Shown: positions 8,847 through 16,818, counted from the stretch's first letter. The stretch is 51,363 nucleotides of DNA from a candidate division WOR-1 bacterium RIFCSPHIGHO2_01_FULL_53_15 (GCA_001772335.1 METM01000031.1:1-51363); one strand, 5' to 3'. Translations and numbers: made by a program. Notes: generated from the letters alone by a model not told the origin.

Positions 8847-11086
8847 TTGAGGACGATGACTTTGCCCCGGCCGATGACTTTTTTGTCCGCCGTGACCTGA
8901 TAGAGATAAACTCCGCTCGCGACCGAGGCGCCGTAAAGATTGAGACCGTCCCATGAAGGGCTGTTAGCGCCGGCCTTGCCGCCGTTTTCCCCCGCCGCGT
9001 AACTTTTCTGCCAGACCAGGCTGCCGTTCACGTCAAAGAGGTAGATGGTCGCGTTAAAATTCCCCGCTAAGCTATAGCTGAATGTTGTCTCGGTCGTGCT
9101 GGTCCGAACAAAAGGGTTGGGCAAGGCAAAGGTCAGCGGCAGCGCTCCCTCCGCCTGAACCGCTTTGGTCGGCGTTTCCGACAAAATATTCAAACTGACC
9201 GCTTCGACCGAAACATTGCCGACCCGGTCATAAACCGTGAGGCGCAGCGCGTAAGTTCCGGCCAGCCCCGCCGTCTCCCAGGTCGCCAGCACGCCGCCCT
9301 CGACCGGCGCGTAAAAGGCGCCGAGGCTTTGATATGAGGCCGGGCTGCCGCCGGCGCCGTATTCCAAAATATAATGATCAAAATATTCGTCGGTCGCTCT
9401 GCCGGTAATGGTGATCCGGCCGCTGATTGAAGCGCCGCTGGCGGGCGAGACGATCGCCGCCTCCGGCGTGACATTATCGACCACGACCGAAACATCGGCT
9501 TCCGAAGATGTTCCGCCTGCGCCCCAGACCAGGAGGCGGACGGTGTATGGCCCGTAGCGGCCGGCGGCCGTATTCCACGCCGCCAGCGTGCCGCTCTCGA
9601 CCGAAGTCGTGCTGACAATTATCGTCTCTTCGACGCCGCCGCTTTTAAGCGCGGCGACTTCAAAACTCGCGAAGTTCCAGCCGCCGGCCGTGCCGGTTAT
9701 CGTCTTTGTTCCCCGGATATATTCGCCGCTGGCCGGTGAAGTGATCTCCGAAACAAGGCCGGCCAGAGAGCGGTAGACATTGATCCGGCCGCTGCCCAGC
9801 TTGCCTGCGTAGCCGGGATTCAAGGCGTCAATATTATCGGCCAAACCGGCGATCTGCGCGTAGACCGAGGCCGGGCTCAGAGCCGGATTGACCGCTTTGA
9901 TCAGGCCGGCCAGGCCGGCCACGAAAGGGGAAGCCAGCGAGGTGCCGTTCCAGCCGTTGGCGTAACTGCCGCTCATAACAGTGCTGAAGATTCCGCTGCC
10001 CGGCGCCGCGACATCCACCCAGCTGGCGTAGTTTGAAGCTTGTGTCTGGCCGGTGTCTGGATCGATGCCGGTCCAGACCGAACGCTTGTCATCCTGGTCC
10101 GTGGCGGCCACCGCTAAAACCGTTGAATAATAGGCCGGGTAGGTGTTCCAGTCAACATTGCCGTTGCCGGCCGCGGCCACCAGGACAATGCCGGCATTGT
10201 AGGCCTCCTGGCAACGCTCCTTCAAACTGGCCGGATCCTCTTCCGTATAATGATCGGCGCCGGTGTTGTACTGGCCCAAACTCATGTTGGCGGCCACGAT
10301 ATTCTTACCGGCTGTTTTTTTCGCCGTCAGGTAGGCCAGCGCCTCGCTGATGTCTGATATATCGCCGCTGCCGCTGCTGTCCAGAACTTTGATCGGCAGC
10401 AGCTTCGCGTGCCAGTCCAGGCCGGCGATACCCAGCGAGTTGTCCGTGACCGCGCCGATAATGCCAGAGACCGCCGTGCCGTGGCCGAAATCGTCCAACG
10501 GATCGGTGCCGCCCGAAACGTAATTTTTCGCGTCGGCCAGATCGACCTTGCCGCTGAAATCCTCGTGATCATAGTTGATGCCGGTATCAAGAATGGCGAT
10601 GATCGACTCGTTAGTGCCGGTCGTTTTGACCCAGCCGGCGGGCGCTTTGATTTTTACCAGCCCCCACTGCTCGCTGTAAAACGGGTCATTCGGCGTGATG
10701 TCAAAGGCCCGAACATATGAGTTGGCCGAGGCCGTCACCACGCTGGCATCTTTTTTATATTCATCGCGCGCCCGTATGACATCCGCCGTGGCGGAGAAGG
10801 TGAGGATATATTCATTGTCCAGGTGTTTCCAGTCGGGGCGGATAGCCAGGGCATCGGTATACATCTGCTTGAACTCGGCCACTTTGTATTTGGCATTGAG
10901 CGCCCGCACCGAGGCGGCGGAAACGGCAGCGGCTTTGATTCCCGCGACGGCCAGACCTCTGGGGAGCTTAACGATGCCCGGCTTGAATTTGACGATGACC
11001 TGGTTCGGGACGAGCTCGGCCAAGGCCGTTCCGGCCAATAAGCAGCAGGCAAAAAGCAGCGAGCAGATATTCTTGCGGCAGAGCAT
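8843..11086 (-). CDS. secreted subtilisin-like serine protease (S8) with Ig-like and FlgD-like tail
   Basis: A 747-residue preproprotein. Start chosen at the ATG giving a signal peptide (residues 1-23, cut after TALA); upstream in-frame codons run into the divergent aminotransferase gene. Residues 24-125 form an inhibitor-like propeptide (PNQVIVKFKPG). The catalytic set is Asp167 (DTGINYDH), His202 (FGHGTAVSG), oxyanion Asn308 (AAGNGN) and Ser383 (NGTSLASP). Two Ig/bacterial-surface repeats (ITSPASGEYIRGTKTI and IVSPASGASISGRITI) follow. The last 90 residues resemble a FlgD/T9SS-type beta domain (LFDVNGSLVWQK, ASGVYLYQV). The TAG stop overlaps the convergent surface-protein stop by 4 nt. Confidence 0.9.
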   Translation of the reverse strand: MLCRKNICSLLFACCLLAGTALAELVPNQVIVKFKPGIVKLPRGLAVAGIKAAAVSAASVRALNAKYKVAEFKQMYTDALAIRPDWKHLDNEYILTFSATADVIRARDEYKKDASVVTASANSYVRAFDITPNDPFYSEQWGLVKIKAPAGWVKTTGTNESIIAILDTGINYDHEDFSGKVDLADAKNYVSGGTDPLDDFGHGTAVSGIIGAVTDNSLGIAGLDWHAKLLPIKVLDSSGSGDISDISEALAYLTAKKTAGKNIVAANMSLGQYNTGADHYTEEDPASLKERCQEAYNAGIVLVAAAGNGNVDWNTYPAYYSTVLAVAATDQDDKRSVWTGIDPDTGQTQASNYASWVDVAAPGSGIFSTVMSGSYANGWNGTSLASPFVAGLAGLIKAVNPALSPASVYAQIAGLADNIDALNPGYAGKLGSGRINVYRSLAGLVSEITSPASGEYIRGTKTITGTAGGWNFASFEVAALKSGGVEETIIVSTTSVESGTLAAWNTAAGRYGPYTVRLLVWGAGGTSSEADVSVVVDNVTPEAAIVSPASGASISGRITITGRATDEYFDHYILEYGAGGSPASYQSLGAFYAPVEGGVLATWETAGLAGTYALRLTVYDRVGNVSVEAVSLNILSETPTKAVQAEGALPLTFALPNPFVRTSTTETTFSYSLAGNFNATIYLFDVNGSLVWQKSYAAGENGGKAGANSPSWDGLNLYGASVASGVYLYQVTADKKVIGRGKVIVLN

Positions 11087-11090
11087 TGCC

Positions 11091-11120
11091 TTGCAGTATA
11101 TCATAAATATAGCGTATAAT
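11091..11120 (+). promoter_or_regulatory. promoter of the aminotransferase gene, overlapped by a divergent one
   Basis: TTGCAG (11091-11096), an 18-nt spacer and TATAAT (11115-11120), ending 7 nt before the ATG at 11128. On the other strand TATACT (11100-11095) ends 8 nt before the protease ATG. The -35 of one overlaps the -10 of the other, so the two genes may compete for polymerase. Both transcripts would have almost no leader. Confidence 0.7.
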
Positions 11121-11127
11121 AAATTGT

Positions 11128-12327
11128 ATGAAAAAACTGAAAGCCCGCGGCCAATCGGTCCTTTCCCCCGTCCTGGGAAAATATTTTGATGACTTTGAAG
11201 TCGCCGCCGGCCGGGGTTCATATTTGATCGATTATCGGGGTCAAAAATATCTTGACTTCGCCGCCGGCATCGCCTGCAACGTGACCGGCCACTGTCATCC
11301 AAAAGTCGTTGCGGCGATAAAAAACCAGGCGGAGAAGCTTCTTCACGTCTGCATCGGGGTCGCCTATTACGAGCCCTACGTCAAACTGGCCGAAGAACTG
11401 CAGAAGATCGCGCCGATGAAAAACGCCCAGGCCTTTCTCTGCCAGAGCGGGACGGAGGCGGTCGAGGCGGCCGTCAAGCTCGCCAAATACGCGACCAGGA
11501 AGCCGGGGATCATCGCTTTCCAGGGCGGCTTCCACGGCCGCACGCTGGGCGCCCTCTCCATCACGACATCAAAAATGAAATACCGCGACGGCTACGCGCC
11601 GCTCCTGCCGGAGGTCTATATCGCGCCGCTTGACCTGCGCGTCGTTAAGGGACTGATCGAAAGCCGCTCAATCGGCGGCCTGATCATCGAGCCGATCTTA
11701 GGCGAAGGCGGCTACATAGAAGTTGAAAACAGTTTTTTGAAAGGCCTGCGCCAACTCTGCGACGCGAACGGCGTGCTGCTTATTTTTGACGAGGTCCAGA
11801 CCGGCATCGGCCACACCGGCCAATGGTTCGCCAGCCAGCACGCCGGGGTTGTGCCCGACATCATTACCGTCGCCAAAGGGATCGCCTCGGGCCTGCCGCT
11901 CGGCGCCTGCCTGGCCGGGGCAGAGATCATGGCCAAATGGAGCCCGGGGGCGCACGGCTCAACTTTCGGCGGTAATCCGGTCGCCTGCGCCGCCGCCAGC
12001 GCGACTCTTGAGGTCATAAAAAAAGAAAAACTCCTGCAGAACGCCGCGCGTCTCGGGGCCTATCTCAAGAAAAACCTCTCCGAACTCCAAACTCAACACT
12101 CCGAACTCATCAAGGCTGTGCGCGGCCGCGGCCTCATGCTCGGCGTCGATCTTGGCGCCGGCGAGCCGGTCAAGCAGATCATCAATTATTGTCTCGAGAA
12201 AAAACTGGTCCTTATCTCGACGGGCGGCGACGGCACGGTCATCCGCTTCATCCCCCCGCTCAATGTTAAAAAAACTGAGATCGACCGGGCGCTGGCCATT
12301 TTTGCCGACGCTCTCGCCCATGTTTGA
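11128..12327 (+). CDS. class-III PLP aminotransferase (acetylornithine/4-aminobutyrate type)
   Basis: A 399-residue fold-type I aminotransferase. Visible: DYRGQKYLDFAAGIACNVTGHCHPKV at the N terminus (shared with ArgD and GabT), the cofactor loop QSGTEAVEAA, FHGRTLGALS, DEVQTGIGHTGQWFA, and the PLP lysine in TVAKGIASGLPLG (about residue 250). Sequence alone does not separate ArgD from GabT; no other arginine gene is nearby. Residues about 318-328 (SELQTQHSELI) come from a word repeat. A consensus promoter ends 7 nt before the ATG with no Shine-Dalgarno, so the mRNA may be leaderless. It overlaps the methyltransferase gene by 8 nt. Confidence 0.88.
   Translation: MKKLKARGQSVLSPVLGKYFDDFEVAAGRGSYLIDYRGQKYLDFAAGIACNVTGHCHPKVVAAIKNQAEKLLHVCIGVAYYEPYVKLAEELQKIAPMKNAQAFLCQSGTEAVEAAVKLAKYATRKPGIIAFQGGFHGRTLGALSITTSKMKYRDGYAPLLPEVYIAPLDLRVVKGLIESRSIGGLIIEPILGEGGYIEVENSFLKGLRQLCDANGVLLIFDEVQTGIGHTGQWFASQHAGVVPDIITVAKGIASGLPLGACLAGAEIMAKWSPGAHGSTFGGNPVACAAASATLEVIKKEKLLQNAARLGAYLKKNLSELQTQHSELIKAVRGRGLMLGVDLGAGEPVKQIINYCLEKKLVLISTGGDGTVIRFIPPLNVKKTEIDRALAIFADALAHV
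12080..12111 (+). repeat. GAACTC/ACTCCAA word repeat inside the aminotransferase gene
   Basis: Degenerate tandem cgaactc-caaactc-aacactc-cgaactc in frame. It is the complement of the GGAGTTC family found in gcvPA and the glycosyltransferase gene. Confidence 0.6.
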
Positions 12328-12829
12328 ATATAAAGACCTGCCCGACCTCCTCGAGATCGCCGCGGCCAAAAACGAGCCCCCTTTTATCTTAATCCTCGAC
12401 GGCATCGAAGACCCTCACAATTTCGGCGCGATCCTGCGCACCGCCGAAGCGGCCGGCGTCCACGGCGTCGTCATACGCAAGGCGCGCCAGGCGCCGGTGA
12501 CGGAGACGGTCGTTAAGGTCTCGACGGGCGCCGCGCGCGCCGTCCCCATCGCCCGCGTCCCCAACATCGCCGAGGCGATCCGCTATTTGAGGAACGAATC
12601 ACTGACGGTCTACGGCCTTGAAATCGACGGCAAAAGATTATATAATCAACCGAACTACCGGGGGCCGGCGGCTTTTGTCGTCGGCAGCGAGGGCTCGGGC
12701 CTCGCCCGGCTGGTCAAGGAGAGGTGCGACGAGGTCGTCAGATTGCCGATGCGGGGCAGGCTAAATTCACTGAACGCGTCGGTCGCGGCCGGCATTATCC
12801 TGTATGAGGTTTTAAGACAAAGGGGGTGA
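12320..12829 (+). CDS. SpoU/TrmH-family rRNA 2'-O-methyltransferase, catalytic domain only
   Basis: Closest to RlmB (23S rRNA Gm2251 methyltransferase). The 169 residues contain the complete SPOUT knot: DGIEDPHNFGAILRTAEAAG (motif 1), VVGSEGSGL (motif 2) and LNSLNASVAAGI (motif 3). RlmB is normally about 240 residues, with an N-terminal substrate-binding domain of about 75. Here the protein begins exactly at the domain boundary (FEYKDLPDLLEIA). The upstream frame is an overlap with the aminotransferase and shows no such domain. Start ATG overlaps that gene by 8 nt with no clear Shine-Dalgarno. RNA target uncertain. Confidence 0.85.
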   Translation: MFEYKDLPDLLEIAAAKNEPPFILILDGIEDPHNFGAILRTAEAAGVHGVVIRKARQAPVTETVVKVSTGAARAVPIARVPNIAEAIRYLRNESLTVYGLEIDGKRLYNQPNYRGPAAFVVGSEGSGLARLVKERCDEVVRLPMRGRLNSLNASVAAGIILYEVLRQRG

Positions 12830-12834
12830 CATAA

Positions 12835-12957
12835 ATGGCGGAAAAAGTAGCGAAAGTCGGCATCAAGAAAGCAAAAGGTTATCTCTATTTCGTTGACAAA
12901 AAAGGCGATATTTCCCGCGCCAAGATGGCCAGGGGACGAAAGAAAAAACGAAGATAA
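12835..12957 (+). CDS. 40-residue basic protein
   Basis: A short gene preceded by AGGGGGTG 8 nt before the ATG and only 5 nt after the methyltransferase stop. The protein has a KVGIKKAKGYLYFVDKKGD core and a very basic tail ending RGRKKKRR. From memory, similar tiny proteins with a GYLYFVDK-GD core occur widely in candidate-phylum genomes. The charge and the neighbouring rRNA methyltransferase suggest RNA or ribosome binding, which is inference. No membrane segment. Confidence 0.65.
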   Translation: MAEKVAKVGIKKAKGYLYFVDKKGDISRAKMARGRKKKRR

Positions 12958-12997
12958 TTTTCCTCAAAACAACTGGCGGCTTACGACTTCTGCTGAT

Positions 12998-13041
12998 CTC
13001 GGCTGCAAGTTGTAAGTCGTTAGTTGTAAGTTGTCAGTTAA
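12998..13041. repeat. GTTGTAAGT word repeat before tRNA-Tyr
   Basis: Degenerate tandem caagttgtaagtcgttagttgtaagttgtcagttaa in the gap upstream of tRNA-Tyr. It has the same style as the other 7-9-nt word repeats but a different word. Confidence 0.6.
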
Positions 13042-13044
13042 TAC

Positions 13045-13127
13045 GGAGAGATAGCAAAGTGGTTAAATGCACCTGACTGTAAATCAGGCGGCTTATGCCT
13101 TCGGAGGTTCGAATCCTCCTCTCTCCA
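13045..13127 (+). tRNA. tRNA-Tyr (GTA)
   Basis: An 83-nt class II tRNA: acceptor GGAGAGA pairs with TCTCTCC, discriminator A. The anticodon stem CTGA/TCAG encloses CTGTAAA (anticodon GTA). A long variable arm (GGCTTATGCCT) is present and the T arm is GGAGGTTCGAATCCTCC. CCA is not encoded. Confidence 0.96.
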
Positions 13128-13161
13128 AATAAAAATCCGAGCTGGCACAGGATTTTTATTT
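13127..13161 (+). terminator. hairpin with T-rich 3' arm after tRNA-Tyr
   Basis: A perfect 12-bp inverted repeat (13127-13138 with 13150-13161) around an 11-nt loop. The 3' arm is GGATTTTTATTT. It begins at the tRNA discriminator base and could end the tRNA transcript or guide 3' processing. The stem is AT-rich, so the terminator call is moderate. Confidence 0.5.
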
Positions 13162-13224
13162 CCTGTTCCTGATCCTGCGCCTTGCATCGGATTTTTAGGC
13201 ACAGGAACAGGCGCAGGCGCAAGG
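13162..13224. repeat. CAGGAACAGG/GGCGCAGG repeat with inverted copies
   Basis: cctgttcctgatcctgcgcc (13162-13181) is nearly the reverse complement of ggcacaggaacaggcgcagg (about 13199-13218), with extra ggcgca units. Six-base degenerate words in both orientations between tRNA-Tyr and the four-helix-bundle gene. Confidence 0.5.
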
Positions 13225-13235
13225 ATAAGAATTAT

Positions 13236-13601
13236 CTAAAATTTTCTTTTTTCGATGCTAAAGATTAACGCCTGCAAATTACCTGCTATCTCAACAAATT
13301 GCTTTTTCAGTCTCTCCAAGTGTTGTTTCTCTGCCAATTGAAAGGCCGCAAAGAGATCGAGAACCGCGCAACATTCAAACGCGGATGCCCTTGCTATACG
13401 ATAAAAGTTTATTTTATCCCTCTTCGTCCACCTGCCCGATCCCTCAGCAAGATTGAGAATAACCGAAGACGCAGCCCGCCTGATTTGATCTTTAAGATAA
13501 TTGAACTGCCCGTCTTTAATGTCTGCGCATACAAGATTCGCTTCCTTAGCTACATTCACTCCCTTTATATAAGCTGGAAAATCCTCAAAGGGCTTATCCA
13601 T
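13236..13601 (-). CDS. four-helix-bundle protein (23S rRNA intervening-sequence family)
   Basis: A 121-residue, largely helical protein. The core DIKDGQFNYLKDQIRRAASSVILNLAEGSGR is the signature of the S23/TIGR02436 family, whose members are often encoded in rRNA intervening sequences or beside mobile or diversity-generating elements. AAAGGGGGTGA lies 4 nt before the ATG. It is monocistronic and points left toward tRNA-Tyr. No reverse transcriptase or rRNA gene lies nearby, so it is probably a free-standing hitchhiker. Molecular role unknown. Confidence 0.85.
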   Translation of the reverse strand: MDKPFEDFPAYIKGVNVAKEANLVCADIKDGQFNYLKDQIRRAASSVILNLAEGSGRWTKRDKINFYRIARASAFECCAVLDLFAAFQLAEKQHLERLKKQFVEIAGNLQALIFSIEKRKF

Positions 13602-13677
13602 GCGCTCACCCCCTTTCTAATGTCTCAGGCAGCAATCTTATTGCCACGCTCACGCCGGCTTCTCGAGGGATTAAAAG

Positions 13678-13704
13678 CGAAAAAGCGGCGAAATTTCGCC
13701 GCTT
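13678..13704 (-). terminator. rho-independent terminator for the glucosaminidase gene
   Basis: A perfect 22-bp palindrome at 13683-13704 (AAGCGGCG arms), read leftward and followed by a T-rich run. It lies about 127 nt after the stop of the leftward gene ending at 13831. The rest of 13602-13830 shows only degenerate GAGCTTC/GAGCTTCC words. Confidence 0.7.
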
Positions 13705-13830
13705 CAGGCAGATACAACTCCCCACTCTAATAAATGCGCGCCCACTGAAAAAATAATTATAGAAGTTCTGCGAGCTTCTGCTTGTTCCGAGTGGCGAGCT
13801 TCCGAGCCATCGAGGGATTGGGCATCATCT

Positions 13831-14337
13831 TTACTTTTGGGTTAAAAGAAGCTTCGGCTGTCCGTTGTTGACCGAGATCTTTTCGACCTCGGCAAAGACA
13901 TAGCGGATCGTACTAATGTAGTGTTTGTAGGGCGGTTTCCCCTTGTAGGTATAAACAAAGTCCTTGATATTCCTCGTTTTGCGGTAACGCCGGTACCATT
14001 TCCCCGTGGCGATCAGCTCATTGGTCCTGTAGATATTGTCGTAGATCGACCGGAAGCGCTTGCCGCCGTTGGCGACGCCGGTCAGATTGTGGTTCCTTTT
14101 CGGATAGCACCGGCCAAAAGTGCTCTCCGCCCCGGCTATCGCCAGGTAGAGCCGGTAATCGAGCCCGAAGTGGTCGGCGCAATAGACCATTTCGTTAACG
14201 TGGCTCTTTAGGGGGCTGTCCGGGTATTTATCCAGGAATTTGCGCAGTTTGGCCGCCCGCGGGTCCTGGAACTGCGAAAGCCCCATGCCGGCGAAAACGA
14301 TCAAAAGCAATATTATTGAAACCGCTCTTTTTAACAT
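13831..14337 (-). CDS. exported lysozyme-like glucosaminidase
   Basis: A 168-residue protein with an N-terminal signal peptide (MLKRAVSIILLLIVFAGMGLS). The mature part holds AIAGAESTFGRCYPKRNHNLTGV, where the Glu fits the catalytic acid of the lysozyme-like glucosaminidase/transglycosylase superfamily, followed by an aromatic- and Tyr-rich helix region (WYRRYRKT, YVFAEVEK). Likely cleaves peptidoglycan in the periplasm. A promoter TTCAAA-17-TATAAT on this strand lies about 30 nt upstream, and a hairpin terminator lies downstream, so it is monocistronic. Confidence 0.75.
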   Translation of the reverse strand: MLKRAVSIILLLIVFAGMGLSQFQDPRAAKLRKFLDKYPDSPLKSHVNEMVYCADHFGLDYRLYLAIAGAESTFGRCYPKRNHNLTGVANGGKRFRSIYDNIYRTNELIATGKWYRRYRKTRNIKDFVYTYKGKPPYKHYISTIRYVFAEVEKISVNNGQPKLLLTQK

Positions 14338-14369
14338 ATATTAATTCTTCGGCAAATAAAAGCGACAAT

Positions 14370-14415
14370 TTCATTATAACACCCACTTTACATTATTTGA
14401 ACTCGCGGCTATAAT
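14370..14415. promoter_or_regulatory. overlapping divergent promoters
   Basis: Rightward: TTTACA (14387-14392), 17 nt, TATAAT (14410-14415), ending 6 nt before the ATG at 14422. Leftward: TTCAAA, 17 nt, TATAAT (complement of the attata beginning near 14372) for the glucosaminidase. The two promoters share the same 45 bp. Confidence 0.7.
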
Positions 14416-14421
14416 TTCCAC

Positions 14422-14574
14422 ATGCAAAGCACTGTTGAGCGCTTCTTGAGGATTTTTATCGGCGGCGCCCTCTTGCTCGCCGCCGCCTATGTTCCCATGG
14501 GTTCTCTCCTAACCTGGCTCCTCGTTGCCGCCGGGCTATTTCTCTTGCTGACCGGTCTAGCCGGCAAAAAATGA
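14422..14574 (+). CDS. small DUF2892/YgaP-like inner-membrane protein
   Basis: A 50-residue protein, MQSTVERFLRIFIGGALLL then a second hydrophobic segment LLTWLLVAAGLFLLLTGLAG. The start ERxLRxxxG and two short membrane helices match the DUF2892 pattern. The TATAAT ends 6 nt before the ATG and there is no Shine-Dalgarno, so it is a strong leaderless candidate. Its TGA overlaps the AsmA-like gene start (ATGA). Confidence 0.6.
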   Translation: MQSTVERFLRIFIGGALLLAAAYVPMGSLLTWLLVAAGLFLLLTGLAGKK

Positions 14575-16406
14575 GGAAATTCCTCAAATGGCTTTTGATC
14601 GCCCTCGCGGCCGGCCTGGCCATCCTTGCGGCCGGGACAATTTTATTGACGCTTTTCCTGCCGCTCGATCAGATCAAAGACTTTGCCGTCGCTCGCCTCT
14701 CGGAAACGCTGCGCCGCGAGGTTCGCATCGAGAAGGTTTCGTTCAATATCTTTTCCGGGGTAAAACTTGAAAAGCTCTATATCGGCAACCGGGCTGGTTT
14801 TGCGAAAAAGCCATTCGTTTCCGCTGACTCGATCGAACTGCGCTACGCCTTCTGGCCGCTGTTCTCCCGCCAGCTCCTTATTCACGAAGTTCGCCTGGTA
14901 CGGCCGGAGATCCTGGTCGAAAAAAATACCCGCGGCGAATTCAACTACTCGGACCTGGCCCAACCAAAACCAGTAAAACGCCCGACGGTAAACGATTCGC
15001 CCGACGCAACCGATAAACGCCCTGCGCAGCCCCCGTTTGACCTGCTTGTCTCAAGTTTCTCCGTCGCCGCCGGCAAAATACTCTACATGGACAATTCAAC
15101 GGGGACATCGAGCGAGATCAAAGATCTGAATATAAATGTTTCCGGTTTTGAGCTCGCCCTTATTAAACCGATCAATTTCAAGGTCTCCGCCGACATTATT
15201 TATCAAAACAAGCCAGTCCCGGTCGCGCTTGTCGGCAAGGTCAGCCTTGACCTCAACAGAGAAAGCGCCGCTCTACGCGACACCAAATTGTCGATCGCGG
15301 GAGAAAGCGCCACAATCTCGGCCGATATCGCCAACTGGAAGAATCCAGCGGTCAACTTTGCCGTCACAACGCGCGGCCTCTCGGTCGACCCTATTCTAGC
15401 GGTCTTTGCCGCGCCGGCCGGCTCAAAAAAAACAACCCGGCCTGGAGAATTGACGGCCAATATCAACCGGGCAATGGCCGGCATCCCGAATAATCTTTCT
15501 GTCGACGGCAAGCTTGACCTCGCGAACCTGACTTTCCAGAAATTCAAGGTCGACAAGATCGACGCGGCGCTGACACTCAAGCGCAAGCTGGCCCGGGCGG
15601 AGATCAAGACGATAAAAATTTATGACGGCGTCCTGTCGGGGCATTTATCAGCTGACCTGGGCGTCCCCGGCCTGGCCTATTCTGTCAGCGATCTGCGGCT
15701 CGCCGGCTTTAACGCCGCGCCGTTCTCTAACGCCGCGATCGAGACATTCCTGACCGGCCTGGCCGACTATAAAGACCTGCTCAATAAAGTGTACGGCCGG
15801 CTCGATCTTTCGGCCTCGCTCAAGGGCCGCGGCGTCGAGCCCGGCGATATCCTGGTCAATCTATCCCTCGACGGCTCCCTGGCCCTGAAAAACGGCGAAC
15901 TCAAGCGATTGAAAACTCTGGCCGAGATCGGCAAAACTATCAAGTCAAATTCTCTCCAGCAGGATATTAAATTCGGCGGCCTCTACACGGCTGTCTCGTT
16001 TAAGGACAGGGTCGTGTCAGCCAAAGCCCTCAAGATCGAAGAAAACGATTTTAAGCTCTACTTCAACGGCGGCGCTGACCTGAAAACACTGCGGTGGGTG
16101 CCGGGGAACCGCCTGACGCTCAAGCTGGCCCCGGCGCTCACGTCTGATCTGCCGAAAGAGTTCTCATTGTTCCGGGACAAAGCCGGCTGGTTTGAGCTGG
16201 CATTTGAGCTGACCGGCGATCTGAAAAAGCCATTCCCAAGGCCGATTCTTGACAAGCCATTTGAAGCCGCCATCGGCAAGCTTAAGGTCAAGATCGAGGC
16301 CAAAAAGGTGGAGATCGAAGAGTCGGTTAAGGCCGAACTGGCCACCAAAGAAGCCGAGCTGAAAAAAGAGGCCGAAAAGCAACTTCGGCAGTTCTTAAAG
16401 TTCTAA
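14571..16406 (+). CDS. AsmA-like envelope protein
   Basis: A 611-residue protein anchored by one N-terminal membrane helix (residues about 7-31), then the AsmA opening (DFAVARLSETLRREVRIEKVSFNIFSGVKLEKLYIGN) and long beta-rich repeats. The last 45 residues are a charged coiled coil (KIEAKKVEIEESVKAELATK). AsmA/TamB-type proteins span the periplasm and are linked to lipid transport to the outer membrane, which fits the lipid A genes here. Coupled to the upstream DUF2892 gene by an ATGA overlap. Confidence 0.8.
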   Translation: MRKFLKWLLIALAAGLAILAAGTILLTLFLPLDQIKDFAVARLSETLRREVRIEKVSFNIFSGVKLEKLYIGNRAGFAKKPFVSADSIELRYAFWPLFSRQLLIHEVRLVRPEILVEKNTRGEFNYSDLAQPKPVKRPTVNDSPDATDKRPAQPPFDLLVSSFSVAAGKILYMDNSTGTSSEIKDLNINVSGFELALIKPINFKVSADIIYQNKPVPVALVGKVSLDLNRESAALRDTKLSIAGESATISADIANWKNPAVNFAVTTRGLSVDPILAVFAAPAGSKKTTRPGELTANINRAMAGIPNNLSVDGKLDLANLTFQKFKVDKIDAALTLKRKLARAEIKTIKIYDGVLSGHLSADLGVPGLAYSVSDLRLAGFNAAPFSNAAIETFLTGLADYKDLLNKVYGRLDLSASLKGRGVEPGDILVNLSLDGSLALKNGELKRLKTLAEIGKTIKSNSLQQDIKFGGLYTAVSFKDRVVSAKALKIEENDFKLYFNGGADLKTLRWVPGNRLTLKLAPALTSDLPKEFSLFRDKAGWFELAFELTGDLKKPFPRPILDKPFEAAIGKLKVKIEAKKVEIEESVKAELATKEAELKKEAEKQLRQFLKF

Positions 16407-16410
16407 ATCT

Positions 16411-16449
16411 GCCCATACCCCACACCTCATACCCCCTCCCCCACACAAG
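16411..16449. repeat. CCCATACCCCACACCTC word repeat after the AsmA-like gene
   Basis: Degenerate tandem of cataccc/cacacctc words. The complementary style (GGTGTAGGGGATGGGG) appears inside gcvT at 44751-44785. Confidence 0.5.
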
Positions 16450-16497
16450 TTTTCCCTCCCCCGGCACGAATAGTATATAGAGAGGGGAAAACACAAG

Positions 16498-16818
16498 ATG
16501 AAAAATACGCTGGTTTTTCTGTTCCTGACGCTGATTTTGATCGGCTCGGTTTTGGCCGCCGCCAAGGAGCCTTACAATCTGGAAGTCAGAACGCTTTATT
16601 CGGCTCCAGATGAAACCTCAAATGTCATGTATAAGATCCCGATCGAAGTCAAGTTGCTCGATGTCTCAGCCGATGCCAACTGGCACAAAGTCAAGATCGG
16701 CTTCGCCTTCGGCCCGCTTTCATATACATATGTCGGCTGGGTCAAGATCCCGGTCGGCGAGATCCTGGCGGCGCGAATGGAAAAAGTTGCTAAAACACAA
16801 GGCCCCGCCGAACAATAA
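16498..16818 (+). CDS. secreted SH3-like domain protein
   Basis: A 106-residue protein with a signal peptide (residues 1-21, cut after SVLAA) and one bacterial SH3-like fold: LYSAPDETSNVMYKIPI, then LLDVSADANWHKVKIG and YVGWVKIP. Such domains commonly bind cell-wall peptides in the periplasm. GAGGGGAAA lies about 8 nt before the ATG. Partner unknown. Confidence 0.65.
   Translation: MKNTLVFLFLTLILIGSVLAAAKEPYNLEVRTLYSAPDETSNVMYKIPIEVKLLDVSADANWHKVKIGFAFGPLSYTYVGWVKIPVGEILAARMEKVAKTQGPAEQ

Noticed and set aside
8843..11302. Longer protease start at 11302
   Set aside because: The extra 72 residues are an antisense overlap with the aminotransferase gene and would bury the signal peptide.
12152..12319. 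N-terminal extension of the methyltransferase
   Set aside because: Residues are Ser/Arg-rich shadow of the aminotransferase frame and do not resemble the RlmB substrate-binding domain.
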